Positions 45,922 through 53,982 of a stretch of DNA of 63,117 nt are shown here, piece after piece. The notes beneath the pieces were generated by a model. That model was not told where the DNA came from, did not search any database, and was given only the letters and a program-made list of their open reading frames with translations. The stretch spans positions 88,386-151,502 of the forward strand of contig NZ_LMIJ01000046.1 of assembly GCF_001428665.1 (NCBI RefSeq). The letters run 5' to 3'. This DNA comes from Acidovorax sp. Root219 (GTDB taxonomy: Bacteria > Pseudomonadota > Gammaproteobacteria > Burkholderiales > Burkholderiaceae_C). How positions within the stretch are numbered: position 1 is the stretch's first letter; every line of letters starts with the position of its first letter. The translations under genes were made by a program, and so were the position numbers.

Positions 45922-46755
45922 TCATTTGTGCAGGCCGCGCTCGTCGGGTTCGTCGGTGGAGGTGCTGATCACGCTGCTGTGCTGCCCCTTGGCCTTGCGC
46001 CAGGCGTACACGCCGTAGCCGCTCAGGCCATACAGCACGAACACGCTGAACAGAATGATGGGCGGCGAGATGTTGATGACGGCGATGCCCAGCGCGATCA
46101 GCACGATCACGACGAAGGGCACGCTCTTTTTCATCTGGATGTCCTTGAAGCTGTAGAACGGCACGTTGGTCACCATGGTGAGGCCGGCGTACAGCGTGAA
46201 GGCGAACATGATCCAGGTGACCTGGTTCCAGGTGAGCCAGGTGTCCATGCCGCGTTGCACCCCGAGCTCGGTCATGAGCCAGATGAAGCCAGCCACCAGC
46301 GCAGCGGCTGCAGGCGACGGCAGGCCCTGGAAGTAGCGCTTGTCCACCACGCCCGTGTTCACGTTGAAGCGTGCCAGGCGCAGCGCGGCGCAGGCGCAGT
46401 AGACGAAGGCCGCGATCCAGCCCCAGCGGCCCAGACCCTTGAGCGACCATTCGTAGGCGATGAGCGCGGGTGCGGCGCCAAAGGACACCATGTCCGACAG
46501 CGAATCCATCTGCTCACCGAAGGCGCTTTGCGTGTTGGTCATGCGGGCCACGCGCCCGTCCAGGCTATCGAGCACCATGGCGCAGAACACGCCCACGGCC
46601 GCCAGGTCGAAGCGCCCGTTCATGGCCATCACGACGGAATAGAAGCCCCCGAACAACGCCGCCAGCGTGAACAGGTTGGGCAGGATGTAGATGCCCTTGC
46701 GCCGCTTGCGCACCATCACACCAGAACCGTCGGCGGAATCCTTGCCGTCATGCAT
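45922..46755 (-). CDS. pssA: Phosphatidylserine synthase (CDP-alcohol phosphatidyltransferase)
   Basis: 277 aa from ATG 46755, with GGAG 9 nt upstream; an in-frame ATG at 46770 is possible. The CDP-OH-P signature is DSLDGRVARMTNTQSAFGEQ (consensus DG-x2-AR-x8-G-x3-D) with MDSLSDMVSFGAAP. About eight membrane helices. It makes phosphatidylserine from CDP-diacylglycerol and serine in the inner membrane, the precursor of phosphatidylethanolamine. It lies between ilvC and leuA, which is common in betaproteobacteria. Confidence 0.92.
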   Translation of the reverse strand: MHDGKDSADGSGVMVRKRRKGIYILPNLFTLAALFGGFYSVVMAMNGRFDLAAVGVFCAMVLDSLDGRVARMTNTQSAFGEQMDSLSDMVSFGAAPALIAYEWSLKGLGRWGWIAAFVYCACAALRLARFNVNTGVVDKRYFQGLPSPAAAALVAGFIWLMTELGVQRGMDTWLTWNQVTWIMFAFTLYAGLTMVTNVPFYSFKDIQMKKSVPFVVIVLIALGIAVINISPPIILFSVFVLYGLSGYGVYAWRKAKGQHSSVISTSTDEPDERGLHK

Positions 46756-46837
46756 CGAACAAATCTCCATCGCCAGACCGGCCGGCGTGAACAGCTACCC
46801 AATTTATAGTATTCGGCACCTGCGCCGCACGGCGCAT
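46748..46837 (-). CDS. Possible 29-aa upstream ORF ending at the pssA start
   Basis: ATG at 46837 has a strong SD (GGAGG) 8 nt upstream and a TACACT -10-like element at 46867-46872 (minus strand). It reads MRRAAQVPNTINWVAVHAGR and ends with TGA five bases inside pssA. It could couple translation to pssA. Its peptide is not recognised and a TATAAA box inside could instead be a second pssA promoter. Confidence 0.3.
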   Translation of the reverse strand: MRRAAQVPNTINWVAVHAGRSGDGDLFDA

Positions 46838-46972
46838 GGCACCCCCTCCGAGAGAACCGAAGGCGCAGTGTAGCTGCACCGGCAGGCACCCGGGCCATGT
46901 ACCTGTTAACAATTGATTACGCAAGGCCATGCGGCCCGCCGCAGGTGGCATGCCCAGCCCCACCCGGCAACG

Positions 46973-46997
46973 AAAAAGGCCACCGAAGTGGCCTTTT
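46973..46997 (-). terminator. Terminator of the ilvC transcript
   Basis: On the minus strand AAAAGGCCAC-TTCG-GTGGCCTTTT plus one more T, 35 nt after the ilvC stop. The UUCG loop and T-run make it strong, so ilvC and pssA are separate transcription units. Confidence 0.92.
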
Positions 46998-47031
46998 GGA
47001 TCGTGTACGCAGGGCGCAGTGGATCGCGAGA

Positions 47032-48048
47032 TCAGTTGCGGGTCTGGTCGACCAGCTTGTTCTTGGCAATCCAGGGCATCATGGCGCGCAGCTTGCCACC
47101 CACCACTTCGATGCTGTGGTCGGCGGTGTTGCGGCGGCGGGCGGTCATGCTCGGGTAGTTCAGGCGGCCTTCCTGGATGAACATCTTGGCGTACTCGCCG
47201 CTCTGGATGCGCTTCAGGGCATTGCGCATGGCAAGGCGCGACTGCTCGTTGATGACTTCAGGGCCGGTCACGTACTCGCCGTACTCGGCGTTGTTCGAGA
47301 TCGAGTAGTTCATGTTGGCAATGCCGCCTTCGTAGATCAGGTCCACGATGAGCTTGAGCTCGTGCAGGCATTCGAAGTAGGCCATTTCAGGGGCGTAGCC
47401 GGCTTCGACCAGGGTTTCGTAACCCATCTTGATCAGCTCGACGGCACCGCCGCACAGCACGGCCTGTTCGCCGAACAGGTCGGTCTCGGTTTCTTCCTTG
47501 AAGTTGGTCTCGATGATGCCGGCCTTGCCGCCACCATTGGCCATGGCGTACGACAAGGCCAGGTCACGGGCCTTGCCGGACTTGTCCTGGTGCACGGCCA
47601 CCAGGTGGGGCACGCCGCCGCCCTGGGTGTAGGTGTTGCGCACGGTGTGGCCAGGGGCCTTGGGGGCGACCATCCACACATCGAGGTCGGCGCGGGGCAC
47701 GACCTGGTTGTAGTGCACGTTGAAGCCGTGGGCAAACGCCAGCGAAGCGCCTTGCTTGATGTTGGGGGCCACATTGTTGGTGTAGACCTCGCCGATCTGC
47801 TCGTCGGGCAGCAGGATCATGACCACATCGGCGGCCTTGACCGCGTCGTTGACTTCCATCACGTTCAGGCCGGCCTTGCCGACCTTGTCCCACGAGGCAC
47901 CGCCCTTGCGCAGGCCGACCACGACCTTCACGCCGCTGTCGTTCAGGTTCTGTGCGTGGGCGTGGCCCTGCGAGCCGTAGCCGATGATGGCAACGGTCTT
48001 GCCCTTGATCAGGCTCAGGTCACAGTCTTTGTCGTAGAAAACTTTCAT
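47032..48048 (-). CDS. ilvC: Ketol-acid reductoisomerase, class I
   Basis: 338 aa, the class I length. N-terminal NADPH-binding motif GYGSQGHAHAQNLNDSG with GLRKG, then VAPKAPGHTVR, and the C-terminal helical domain with DLFGEQAVLCGG and AYFECLHELKLIVDL (metal-binding Asp/Glu). It converts acetolactate or acetohydroxybutyrate to dihydroxyacids. The terminator at 46973 follows; ilvN lies 160 nt upstream. Confidence 0.97.
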   Translation of the reverse strand: MKVFYDKDCDLSLIKGKTVAIIGYGSQGHAHAQNLNDSGVKVVVGLRKGGASWDKVGKAGLNVMEVNDAVKAADVVMILLPDEQIGEVYTNNVAPNIKQGASLAFAHGFNVHYNQVVPRADLDVWMVAPKAPGHTVRNTYTQGGGVPHLVAVHQDKSGKARDLALSYAMANGGGKAGIIETNFKEETETDLFGEQAVLCGGAVELIKMGYETLVEAGYAPEMAYFECLHELKLIVDLIYEGGIANMNYSISNNAEYGEYVTGPEVINEQSRLAMRNALKRIQSGEYAKMFIQEGRLNYPSMTARRRNTADHSIEVVGGKLRAMMPWIAKNKLVDQTRN

Positions 48049-48208
48049 GGGTCGCTCCGGTTGAAATACGTTGTTTGGGTTGAAAAATAAACAGTCGATT
48101 GTCTTACATCGGATTTGGATTCGGCCGGATGGCTAGGCGGGGAGCCGCAGACAGTGCTTTGGCACGGCAAGGCTGCCCAACGACGCTAGCCGGTCGAAGG
48201 CAAATCCG

Positions 48209-48700
48209 TTACACGCGCAGGATTCGCTCGCCGCGGCCGATGCCGCTGGCGCCGGTTCGCACGGTTTCCAGGATGGCGGTGCGGTCGATGGCCTGCAGGA
48301 AGGCGTCGTTCTTGGACTGGTCACCGGTGAGCTCGATGGTGTAGCTCTTTTCGGTCACGTCGATGATGCGGCCGCGGAAGATATCGGCCATGCGCTTCAT
48401 CTCCTCGCGCTCCTTGCCCACGGCGCGCACCTTCACCATCATGAGCTCGCGCTCGGTGTAGGCACCCTCGGTGAGGTCGACCACCTTGACCACTTCGATG
48501 AGGCGGTTCAGGTGCTTGGTGATCTGCTCGATCACGTCGTCGGAGCCCGTGGTCTGGATCGTCATGCGCGACAGCGATGGATCCTCGGTGGGCGCCACGG
48601 TGAGCGATTCGATGTTGTAGCCACGGGCAGAGAACAGGCCCACGACGCGCGACAGCGCACCGGGTTCGTTCTCCAGCAAAACGGCAATGATGTGTTTCAT
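48209..48700 (-). CDS. ilvN: Acetolactate synthase small (regulatory) subunit
   Basis: 163 aa with an N-terminal ACT domain (HIIAVLLENEPGALSRVVGL and RGYNIESLTVAPTEDPSLSR) and a C-terminal ACT-like domain. It binds valine and confers feedback inhibition on IlvB. Located between ilvB (169 nt upstream) and ilvC, same strand. Confidence 0.96.
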   Translation of the reverse strand: MKHIIAVLLENEPGALSRVVGLFSARGYNIESLTVAPTEDPSLSRMTIQTTGSDDVIEQITKHLNRLIEVVKVVDLTEGAYTERELMMVKVRAVGKEREEMKRMADIFRGRIIDVTEKSYTIELTGDQSKNDAFLQAIDRTAILETVRTGASGIGRGERILRV

Positions 48701-48783
48701 GGTGAAGACATTCCTCTTTTCGCTGCCCTCCCCTGCGCACGGTAATGCACAGGCTCGGCAGGCAATAGATTCGTCGAAGTGAA

Positions 48784-48800
48784 GCTATCGAACTGATAGC
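48784..48800. repeat. GCTATC/GATAGC palindrome in the ilvB-ilvN gap
   Basis: GCTATC-GAACT-GATAGC. It resembles a degenerate copy of the abundant GCTAT...ATAGC palindromes seen in Comamonadaceae intergenic DNA (recalled, not checked). Confidence 0.4.
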
Positions 48801-48809
48801 AGGAGATTG

Positions 48810-48844
48810 GCCTGCAGCAATCGCAATTGCCGCCTGCTGCAGGC
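48810..48844. repeat. 10-bp inverted repeat downstream of ilvB
   Basis: GCCTGCAGCA (48810-48819) and TGCTGCAGGC (48835-48844) with a 15-nt loop. It lacks a U-run, so it may be an mRNA stability/processing element that sets the ratio of IlvB to IlvN rather than a terminator. Confidence 0.5.
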
Positions 48845-48869
48845 CGCAGCGGGAGCCGAAGGCCTGCGT

Positions 48870-50666
48870 TTACAGGTCTTCGGAGCCCAGCAGCATTTCG
48901 GTGATGCCCTTGCCGGCCTGCACCATCGGGAACACGTTCTCGGTGGGGTCGGTACGGAAGTCCATGAACACCGTGCGGTCCTTGAGCTTGCGTGCTTCGC
49001 GCAGCGCGGGCTCGACGTCCTTGGGGTGCTCGATCAGCATGCCGACATGGCCATAGGCCTCGGCCAGCTTCACGAAGTTGGGCAGCGCATCCATGTAGCT
49101 GTGGCTGTAGCGGCCGGAGTATTCGATTTCCTGCCACTGGCGCACCATGCCCAGGTAGCGGTTGTTCAACGAGCAGATCTTGATCGGCGTGTTGTACTGC
49201 AGGCAGGTCGACAGCTCCTGGATGTTCATCTGCACCGAGCCTTCGCCGGTGATGCAGAACACCTCGGCTTGCGGCTTGGCCAGCTTGATGCCCATGGCGT
49301 AGGGAATGCCCACGCCCATGGTGCCCAGGCCGCCGGAGTTGATCCAGCGGCGCGGCTCGTCGAAGCGGTAGTACTGGGCTGCCCACATCTGGTGCTGACC
49401 CACGTCGGACGTGATGTAGGTGTCCACGTCCTTGGTCATGTTCCACAGCGTTTCCACCACGTACTGGGGCTTGATGACGTCGGGACTGCCCATGCTGTAC
49501 TTCAGGCAGTCGCGCTTGCGCCAGCCTTCGATGGTGTCCCACCAGGCGGCCAGGGCGCCGGCATCGGGGCGGGTGCTGCTTTCGCGGACCATGGAGATCA
49601 GCTCGGTGAGCACGTCCTTCACGTCGCCGACGATCGGGATGTCGACCTTCACACGCTTGGAGATGCTCGACGGGTCGATGTCGACGTGGATGATCTTGCG
49701 GTCGTTCTGCGCGAAGTGCTTGGGGTTGCCGATCACGCGGTCGTCGAAGCGCGCGCCCACGGCCAGCAGCACGTCGCAGTTCTGCATGGCGTTGTTGGCT
49801 TCGATGGTGCCGTGCATGCCCAGCATGCCCAGGAACTTGCGGTCCGACGCGGGGTAGGCTCCGAGGCCCATCAGCGTGTTGGTGACCGGGTAGCCCAGCA
49901 TGTCCACCAGCGTGCGCAGCTCGTTGGTGGCATTGCCCAGCAGCACGCCGCCGCCGGTGTAGATGTAGGGGCGCTTGGCGGCCAGCAGCAGTTGCAGCGC
50001 CTTGCGGATCTGGCCGCTGTGGCCCTTGCGCACGGGGTTGTACGAGCGCATTTCCACGCTCTGGGGGTAGCCGGTGTAGGCCGCCTTCTTGAAGGACACG
50101 TCCTTCGGGATATCGACCACCACGGGGCCGGGGCGGCCGGTGCGGGCGATGTGGAAGGCTTTCTTGAGCGTGATGGCCAGGTCGCGCGGGTCCTTGACCA
50201 GGAAGTTGTGCTTGACGATGGGGCGCGTGATGCCGACGGTGTCGCATTCCTGGAAGGCGTCGAGTCCGATGGCGGGCGTGGGCACCTGGCCGGAGATGAT
50301 CACCATGGGGATCGAATCCATGTACGCCGTGGCGATGCCGGTGACGGCATTGGTCAGGCCGGGGCCCGAAGTGACCAGGGCGACGCCGACTTCACCCGTG
50401 GCGCGGGCGTAGCCGTCGGCGGCGTGCACAGCCGCCTGCTCGTGGCGCACCAGAACGTGCTGGATGGTGTCCTGCTTGTACAGCGCGTCGTAGATGTACA
50501 GAACCGCGCCGCCGGGGTAACCCCAGATGAACTGGACGTTCTCTGCCTGGAGCGACTTGATGAGGATCTCGGCACCCATGAGGTCCTGAGAGCCGGAAGC
50601 GGAGGGGGTGTTGTTGCCCTGCGAAGCAGCGGCTGCCGAAGTGAGCTCGGCCTTGGAGATTTCCAT
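48870..50666 (-). CDS. ilvB: Acetolactate synthase large (catalytic) subunit
   Basis: 598 aa from ATG 50666, with AAAGG 6 nt upstream; an in-frame ATG 32 codons earlier is less likely. Thiamine diphosphate and flavin enzyme motifs: FIWGYPGGAVLYIYDAL with the catalytic Glu in VRHEQAAVHAADGYARATG, and the ThDP motif GEGSVQMNIQELSTCLQYN. It condenses pyruvate units in the first step of valine/leucine synthesis. Upstream about 150 nt to a divergent promoter. Confidence 0.96.
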   Translation of the reverse strand: MEISKAELTSAAAASQGNNTPSASGSQDLMGAEILIKSLQAENVQFIWGYPGGAVLYIYDALYKQDTIQHVLVRHEQAAVHAADGYARATGEVGVALVTSGPGLTNAVTGIATAYMDSIPMVIISGQVPTPAIGLDAFQECDTVGITRPIVKHNFLVKDPRDLAITLKKAFHIARTGRPGPVVVDIPKDVSFKKAAYTGYPQSVEMRSYNPVRKGHSGQIRKALQLLLAAKRPYIYTGGGVLLGNATNELRTLVDMLGYPVTNTLMGLGAYPASDRKFLGMLGMHGTIEANNAMQNCDVLLAVGARFDDRVIGNPKHFAQNDRKIIHVDIDPSSISKRVKVDIPIVGDVKDVLTELISMVRESSTRPDAGALAAWWDTIEGWRKRDCLKYSMGSPDVIKPQYVVETLWNMTKDVDTYITSDVGQHQMWAAQYYRFDEPRRWINSGGLGTMGVGIPYAMGIKLAKPQAEVFCITGEGSVQMNIQELSTCLQYNTPIKICSLNNRYLGMVRQWQEIEYSGRYSHSYMDALPNFVKLAEAYGHVGMLIEHPKDVEPALREARKLKDRTVFMDFRTDPTENVFPMVQAGKGITEMLLGSEDL

Positions 50667-50809
50667 GATCAACCTTTGTGAATTTCTCTGACGAAAAACC
50701 TTGGGTGCCCCTTGCATGGACTCTTGTGGAGCCAGCTTGGAACTTGAGGCCAAGGACATGGGCGGGATGATTGCCGCGCCGGACCGTGACCCGTTTGCCT
50801 TTTGAATTG

Positions 50810-50891
50810 CAGCCGCGATTATCGCACTGCAACACGTGCAAATGCATGCTGCGTCTAAAAAAACACCAGAGGATGCGATAATCGGCGGCTG
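50810..50891. promoter_or_regulatory. Divergent control region with mirrored extended -10 elements
   Basis: CAGCCGCGATTATCGCA (50810-50826) and TGCGATAATCGGCGGCTG (50874-50891) are inverted repeats with one extra base. Each arm contains TGCGATAAT, an extended -10, one pointing to ilvB and one to the sigma-factor operon; no consensus -35 is seen for either. The repeats may also be a regulator site. Accounts for most of the 313-nt gap. Confidence 0.45.
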
Positions 50892-50979
50892 GGCTCCTCT
50901 CAGGAGGGGCTCTGCACCTGTTGTTGGGGCGCCGCACTGGCGCATATCCTGCAGCATCCCATTCCCGGGCTGACCCGTC

Positions 50980-51549
50980 TTGGCAACCGAACAAGAACTC
51001 TCCGATTTCCTCAAAAGCGTAGAAAAGCGTGCCTTCAAGCGCTCGGTCTACCACGTCCGCAATGAGGAAGCGGCCCTGGACATCGTGCAGGACAGCATGC
51101 TCAAGCTGGCCGAACACTATGGGGACAAGCCGGCGGCCGAGCTGCCCATGCTCTTTCAGCGCATCCTCTCCAACTGCACCCTGGACTGGTTTCGGCGCCA
51201 GAAGACACGCAATGCACTGTTTTCGAGCATGAGCGACTTCGAAGGGCCCGGCGAAGATGGCATGGATTTTGATCTACTGGAGGCGTACTCCGGCCCCGAC
51301 GACGGAGACAAGGCCGAAAGTGCCGAAGACCTGACCCGAAGGGCCCAGACCTTCCACCAGATAGAGGCCGAGATAGAAGAATTGCCAGCACGTCAACGGG
51401 AAGCCTTCCTCATGCGTTACTGGGAAGAAATGGATGTATCAGAAACGGCAGCCGCCATGGGTTGTTCGGAAGGCAGTGTGAAAACGCACTGTTTTCGTGC
51501 CATACAAACCCTGAGCAAGGCACTGAAAGCCAAAGGAATAGAACTGTGA
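50980..51549 (+). CDS. RNA polymerase sigma factor, sigma-70 (ECF-like)
   Basis: 189 aa with a TTG start (TTG GCA ACC), the only in-frame start giving the full N-terminus. Region 2 is about residues 12-80 (KSVYHVRNEEAALDIVQDSM, DWFRRQKTR) and region 4 about residues 125-180 (LPARQREAFLMRYWEEMDVS and EGSVKTHCFRAIQTLSKAL). The C-terminus overlaps the DUF3619 gene (GTGA). The middle has an acidic stretch. The sigma factor-DUF3619-DUF3106-RDD order suggests that the next gene is its regulator. Confidence 0.9.
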   Translation: MATEQELSDFLKSVEKRAFKRSVYHVRNEEAALDIVQDSMLKLAEHYGDKPAAELPMLFQRILSNCTLDWFRRQKTRNALFSSMSDFEGPGEDGMDFDLLEAYSGPDDGDKAESAEDLTRRAQTFHQIEAEIEELPARQREAFLMRYWEEMDVSETAAAMGCSEGSVKTHCFRAIQTLSKALKAKGIEL

Positions 51550-52001
51550 ACACCACCCCGACCCTCTCCCAGGAAGCTGCAGCAGAACGTTTTGCCCGCC
51601 GCGTATCGGCGCGGCTGACGGATGGCTCGCAGGATCTGCCCTATGACATCTCGGAGCGCCTGCGCGCATCGCGCATGCAGGCACTGGCCCGGCGCAAGGT
51701 GCTGGCCCCCGTGCGCGCCCCCGCCAGGGCAGCCGCTCCGGTGGTGCTGGCCAGTGGCGCCTCGGCCGCCCTCGGCGGTGGCGGCAGCGAAGGCAACAGC
51801 TGGTGGAACGCCCTGGTGTCCGCCGTGCCGCTGATCGCATTGGTGGTGGGCCTGTTCTTCATCAGCACGGTGCAGGACGAGTTTGGCGCCAACGAGATCG
51901 CCGAGGTGGATGCCGCTCTGCTGACCGACGAACTGCCTCCAGAAGCCTACTCCGACCCGGGATTTGTCCAGTTCCTCAAGACGGCAGCGCAGAATCACTG
52001 A
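51546..52001 (+). CDS. DUF3619 membrane protein, possible anti-sigma partner
   Basis: 151 aa from GTG, overlapping the sigma stop by 4 nt. An N-terminal cytosolic part (residues about 1-75, including LPYDISERLRASRMQALARR) is followed by one transmembrane helix (about residues 91-111, WWNALVSAVPLIALVVGLFF) and an acidic extracytoplasmic end (IAEVDAALLTDELPPEAYSD). The topology matches small anti-sigma factors, but no zinc-binding HxxxCxxC motif is visible. Family function is unknown. Confidence 0.82.
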   Translation: MNTTPTLSQEAAAERFARRVSARLTDGSQDLPYDISERLRASRMQALARRKVLAPVRAPARAAAPVVLASGASAALGGGGSEGNSWWNALVSAVPLIALVVGLFFISTVQDEFGANEIAEVDAALLTDELPPEAYSDPGFVQFLKTAAQNH

Positions 52002-52021
52002 TTTGGCCCACTGCCCGATGC

Positions 52022-52921
52022 ATGCATAAAGGACTTCCCGACGCCCCCCCACCACTGCCAGCCATCGTGCTGGCTTTGGCGCTTCTGGGCGCGCTGACCG
52101 CCTTCGCCGTGACGGTCGTGCAGCAGGTGGGCATGGCACCCGCCACCTTGCTGCCGTCGGCCGCCACGCGCCCCACCCCTGCAGCGGCGACGGCCCTGCG
52201 CCCCGCAGGCGGCGCCACCGCCCTGCCCTCCGAAGGCCTGGCCGAAGTGTCTGCAGGCCCGGGCTGGGAAACACTGAACACCCGGCAAAAGCTTGCGCTC
52301 TACCCCTTGGCCGAACGCTGGTCGCTGATCAGCGAGGTGCAAAAGCGCCGCTGGCTGGCGTTGGCGGTAAATTTCCCCGAGCTGCCCGAAGAGGAGCAGG
52401 CCAAGCTGCACAGCCGCATGACCGAATGGGCCAGCCTGAGCGCGCAGCAGCGCAGCCAGGCCCGCCTGAACTACGCCAGCACCAACCGCCTGGCCGGGGA
52501 CAACAAGCTCGCCCAGTGGGAGGCCTACCAGGCCCTGACCGCCGAGGAGCGCGACCTGCTGGCCGCCACGGCCCCACCCAAGCCCCGGGGCGCAGCGACC
52601 GCGCTGCACCCGGTATCCCCACGCAAACTGGTGCAGGTGCCCGCCGCCACGCAGGCCAACCCCCTGCGCCCCAATGCACCCAAGATCCCGCCGGTGACCG
52701 ACCATGGCCCGCGCCTGGCCATGCCGGTCCCCGCCGCAATGCCCGCTTCGGAGGCCTCGGCCTCTGGCCCCGCCAGCCCCGTGGTGGTGGAAACAGCCCC
52801 TGTGGCCGTGCCCACCGCCGTGCCGGCCGCGCTGCCACCGCTGGCGCCTGCGGGCTCCGACCCGGCAGCCCCTTCAGCACCGCCCAGCGCCGACAATTCC
52901 GGCCTGTACCCCAACAACTGA
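52022..52921 (+). CDS. DUF3106 protein with Pro/Ala-rich tail
   Basis: 299 aa from ATG 52022. Residues about 13-34 are a hydrophobic anchor (AIVLALALLGALTAFAV). The DUF3106 core is about residues 80-185: WETLNTRQKLALYPLAERWS, RLAGDNKLAQWEAYQALTAE. The last 110 residues are Pro/Ala-rich. Such proteins are predicted periplasmic/envelope. It begins 20 nt after the DUF3619 stop. Confidence 0.8.
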   Translation: MHKGLPDAPPPLPAIVLALALLGALTAFAVTVVQQVGMAPATLLPSAATRPTPAAATALRPAGGATALPSEGLAEVSAGPGWETLNTRQKLALYPLAERWSLISEVQKRRWLALAVNFPELPEEEQAKLHSRMTEWASLSAQQRSQARLNYASTNRLAGDNKLAQWEAYQALTAEERDLLAATAPPKPRGAATALHPVSPRKLVQVPAATQANPLRPNAPKIPPVTDHGPRLAMPVPAAMPASEASASGPASPVVVETAPVAVPTAVPAALPPLAPAGSDPAAPSAPPSADNSGLYPNN

Positions 52922-52953
52922 CGGCGTCAGCCGTGCCGATCGCGCAGCCCGGA

Positions 52954-53499
52954 ATGCCCGCCTCCCCCACCCCCAGCACGCCGCAGGCAGACATGGCCCC
53001 CCAGGCCACGGCACCCGCCACCACCCCCAGCCTCATGCGCCGCATGGCCTGCTGGCTGTACGAGGGCATGCTGATGTTCGGCGTGGTCTTCATCGCCGGC
53101 TACCTGTTCGGCACCCTGAGCCAGACCCGCAATGCCATGGACAACCGCCATGCGCTGCAGGCCTTTCTGTTCGTGGTGTTCGGCATCTACTTCACCTGGT
53201 TCTGGGCCAAGGGCCAGACCCTGGCCATGAAGACCTGGAACATCCGCGTGGTGGACCGTGCCGGCCGCCCCATCAGCCAGCCGCGCGCCCTGCTGCGCTA
53301 CGTGCTCAGCTGGCTGTGGTTCTTGCCGCCGCTGGCTGCCGTGTCTCCCTTCGCGCTCTCGGGCGGCGAAACCACGGTCCTGGTCATCGGCTGGGTGGCC
53401 GTCTGGGCCATTCTGGCGCGCTTCCATCCAGAGCAGCAGTTCTGGCACGATGCACTGGCCGGCACCCGGCTGGTGCATTTCGAGCACAGCAAGAAGTAA
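52954..53499 (+). CDS. RDD-family membrane protein
   Basis: 181 aa from ATG 52954 (a GTG seven codons earlier is possible). Residues about 25-175 hold the RDD pattern: RRMACWLYEGMLMFGVVFIA, KTWNIRVVDRAGRPISQPRA and ARFHPEQQFWHDALAGTRLV. Four membrane helices. Family function is unsettled; some members are Na+/H+ antiporter-like. Likely in the sigma-factor operon, 32 nt after the DUF3106 stop. Confidence 0.87.
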   Translation: MPASPTPSTPQADMAPQATAPATTPSLMRRMACWLYEGMLMFGVVFIAGYLFGTLSQTRNAMDNRHALQAFLFVVFGIYFTWFWAKGQTLAMKTWNIRVVDRAGRPISQPRALLRYVLSWLWFLPPLAAVSPFALSGGETTVLVIGWVAVWAILARFHPEQQFWHDALAGTRLVHFEHSKK

Positions 53500-53577
53500 G
53501 CACCTCGGTGCGGGCTTCTTTGAGCAGGTTCTTAAGCCCACCGTCATAACACTGCGCGAGAATCCCGGTTTTTCCTT

Positions 53578-53982
53578 ATGTCCACACCCCAGCCCACCGC
53601 CCCCGCCAATCCCCAGAAAGCCCGCACGGGCCTGAACCGCATCTGGCATGCCGCCGGCTACTCGTTCGAAGGCCTGCGCGCCGGCTGGGGTGAAAAGGCC
53701 TTTCGCCAGGAGGCCGTCGCCGCCATCGTGCTGTTGCCGGCTTCGCTGTGGCTGGGGCGCAGCTGGGTGGAGGTGGCCCTTCTGGCCGGCTCGGTGGTGA
53801 TCGTGATGATCGTCGAGCTGCTCAACACCGGCATCGAGACCGCCATCGACCGCATCGGGCCCGAATGGCACGACCTGTCCAAGCGCGCCAAGGACATGGG
53901 CAGCGCCGCCGTGCTGCTGGCGCTGCTGCTGTGCGCGGGCATCTGGGCAGGGGCCATTTTTCAAAGGGTAGCGCATGGCTGA
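53578..53982 (+). CDS. dgkA: Diacylglycerol kinase
   Basis: 134 aa. Core motifs are RIWHAAGYSFEGLRAGWGEK, FRQEAVAAIVLLPASLWLGR and VELLNTGIETAIDRIGPEWH (the Glu-Asn-Thr active-site signature ExxNTxxE), followed by KDMGSAAVLLALLLC. Three membrane helices. It phosphorylates diacylglycerol, recycling it from membrane glycan reactions. Its end overlaps the start of the LOG gene by 8 nt. Confidence 0.93.
   Translation: MSTPQPTAPANPQKARTGLNRIWHAAGYSFEGLRAGWGEKAFRQEAVAAIVLLPASLWLGRSWVEVALLAGSVVIVMIVELLNTGIETAIDRIGPEWHDLSKRAKDMGSAAVLLALLLCAGIWAGAIFQRVAHG

Noticed and set aside
50667..50810. Val/Leu/Ile leader peptide upstream of ilvB
   Set aside because: No short frame with clustered Val, Leu or Ile codons and no terminator hairpin in the leader; attenuation is seen only before leuA.
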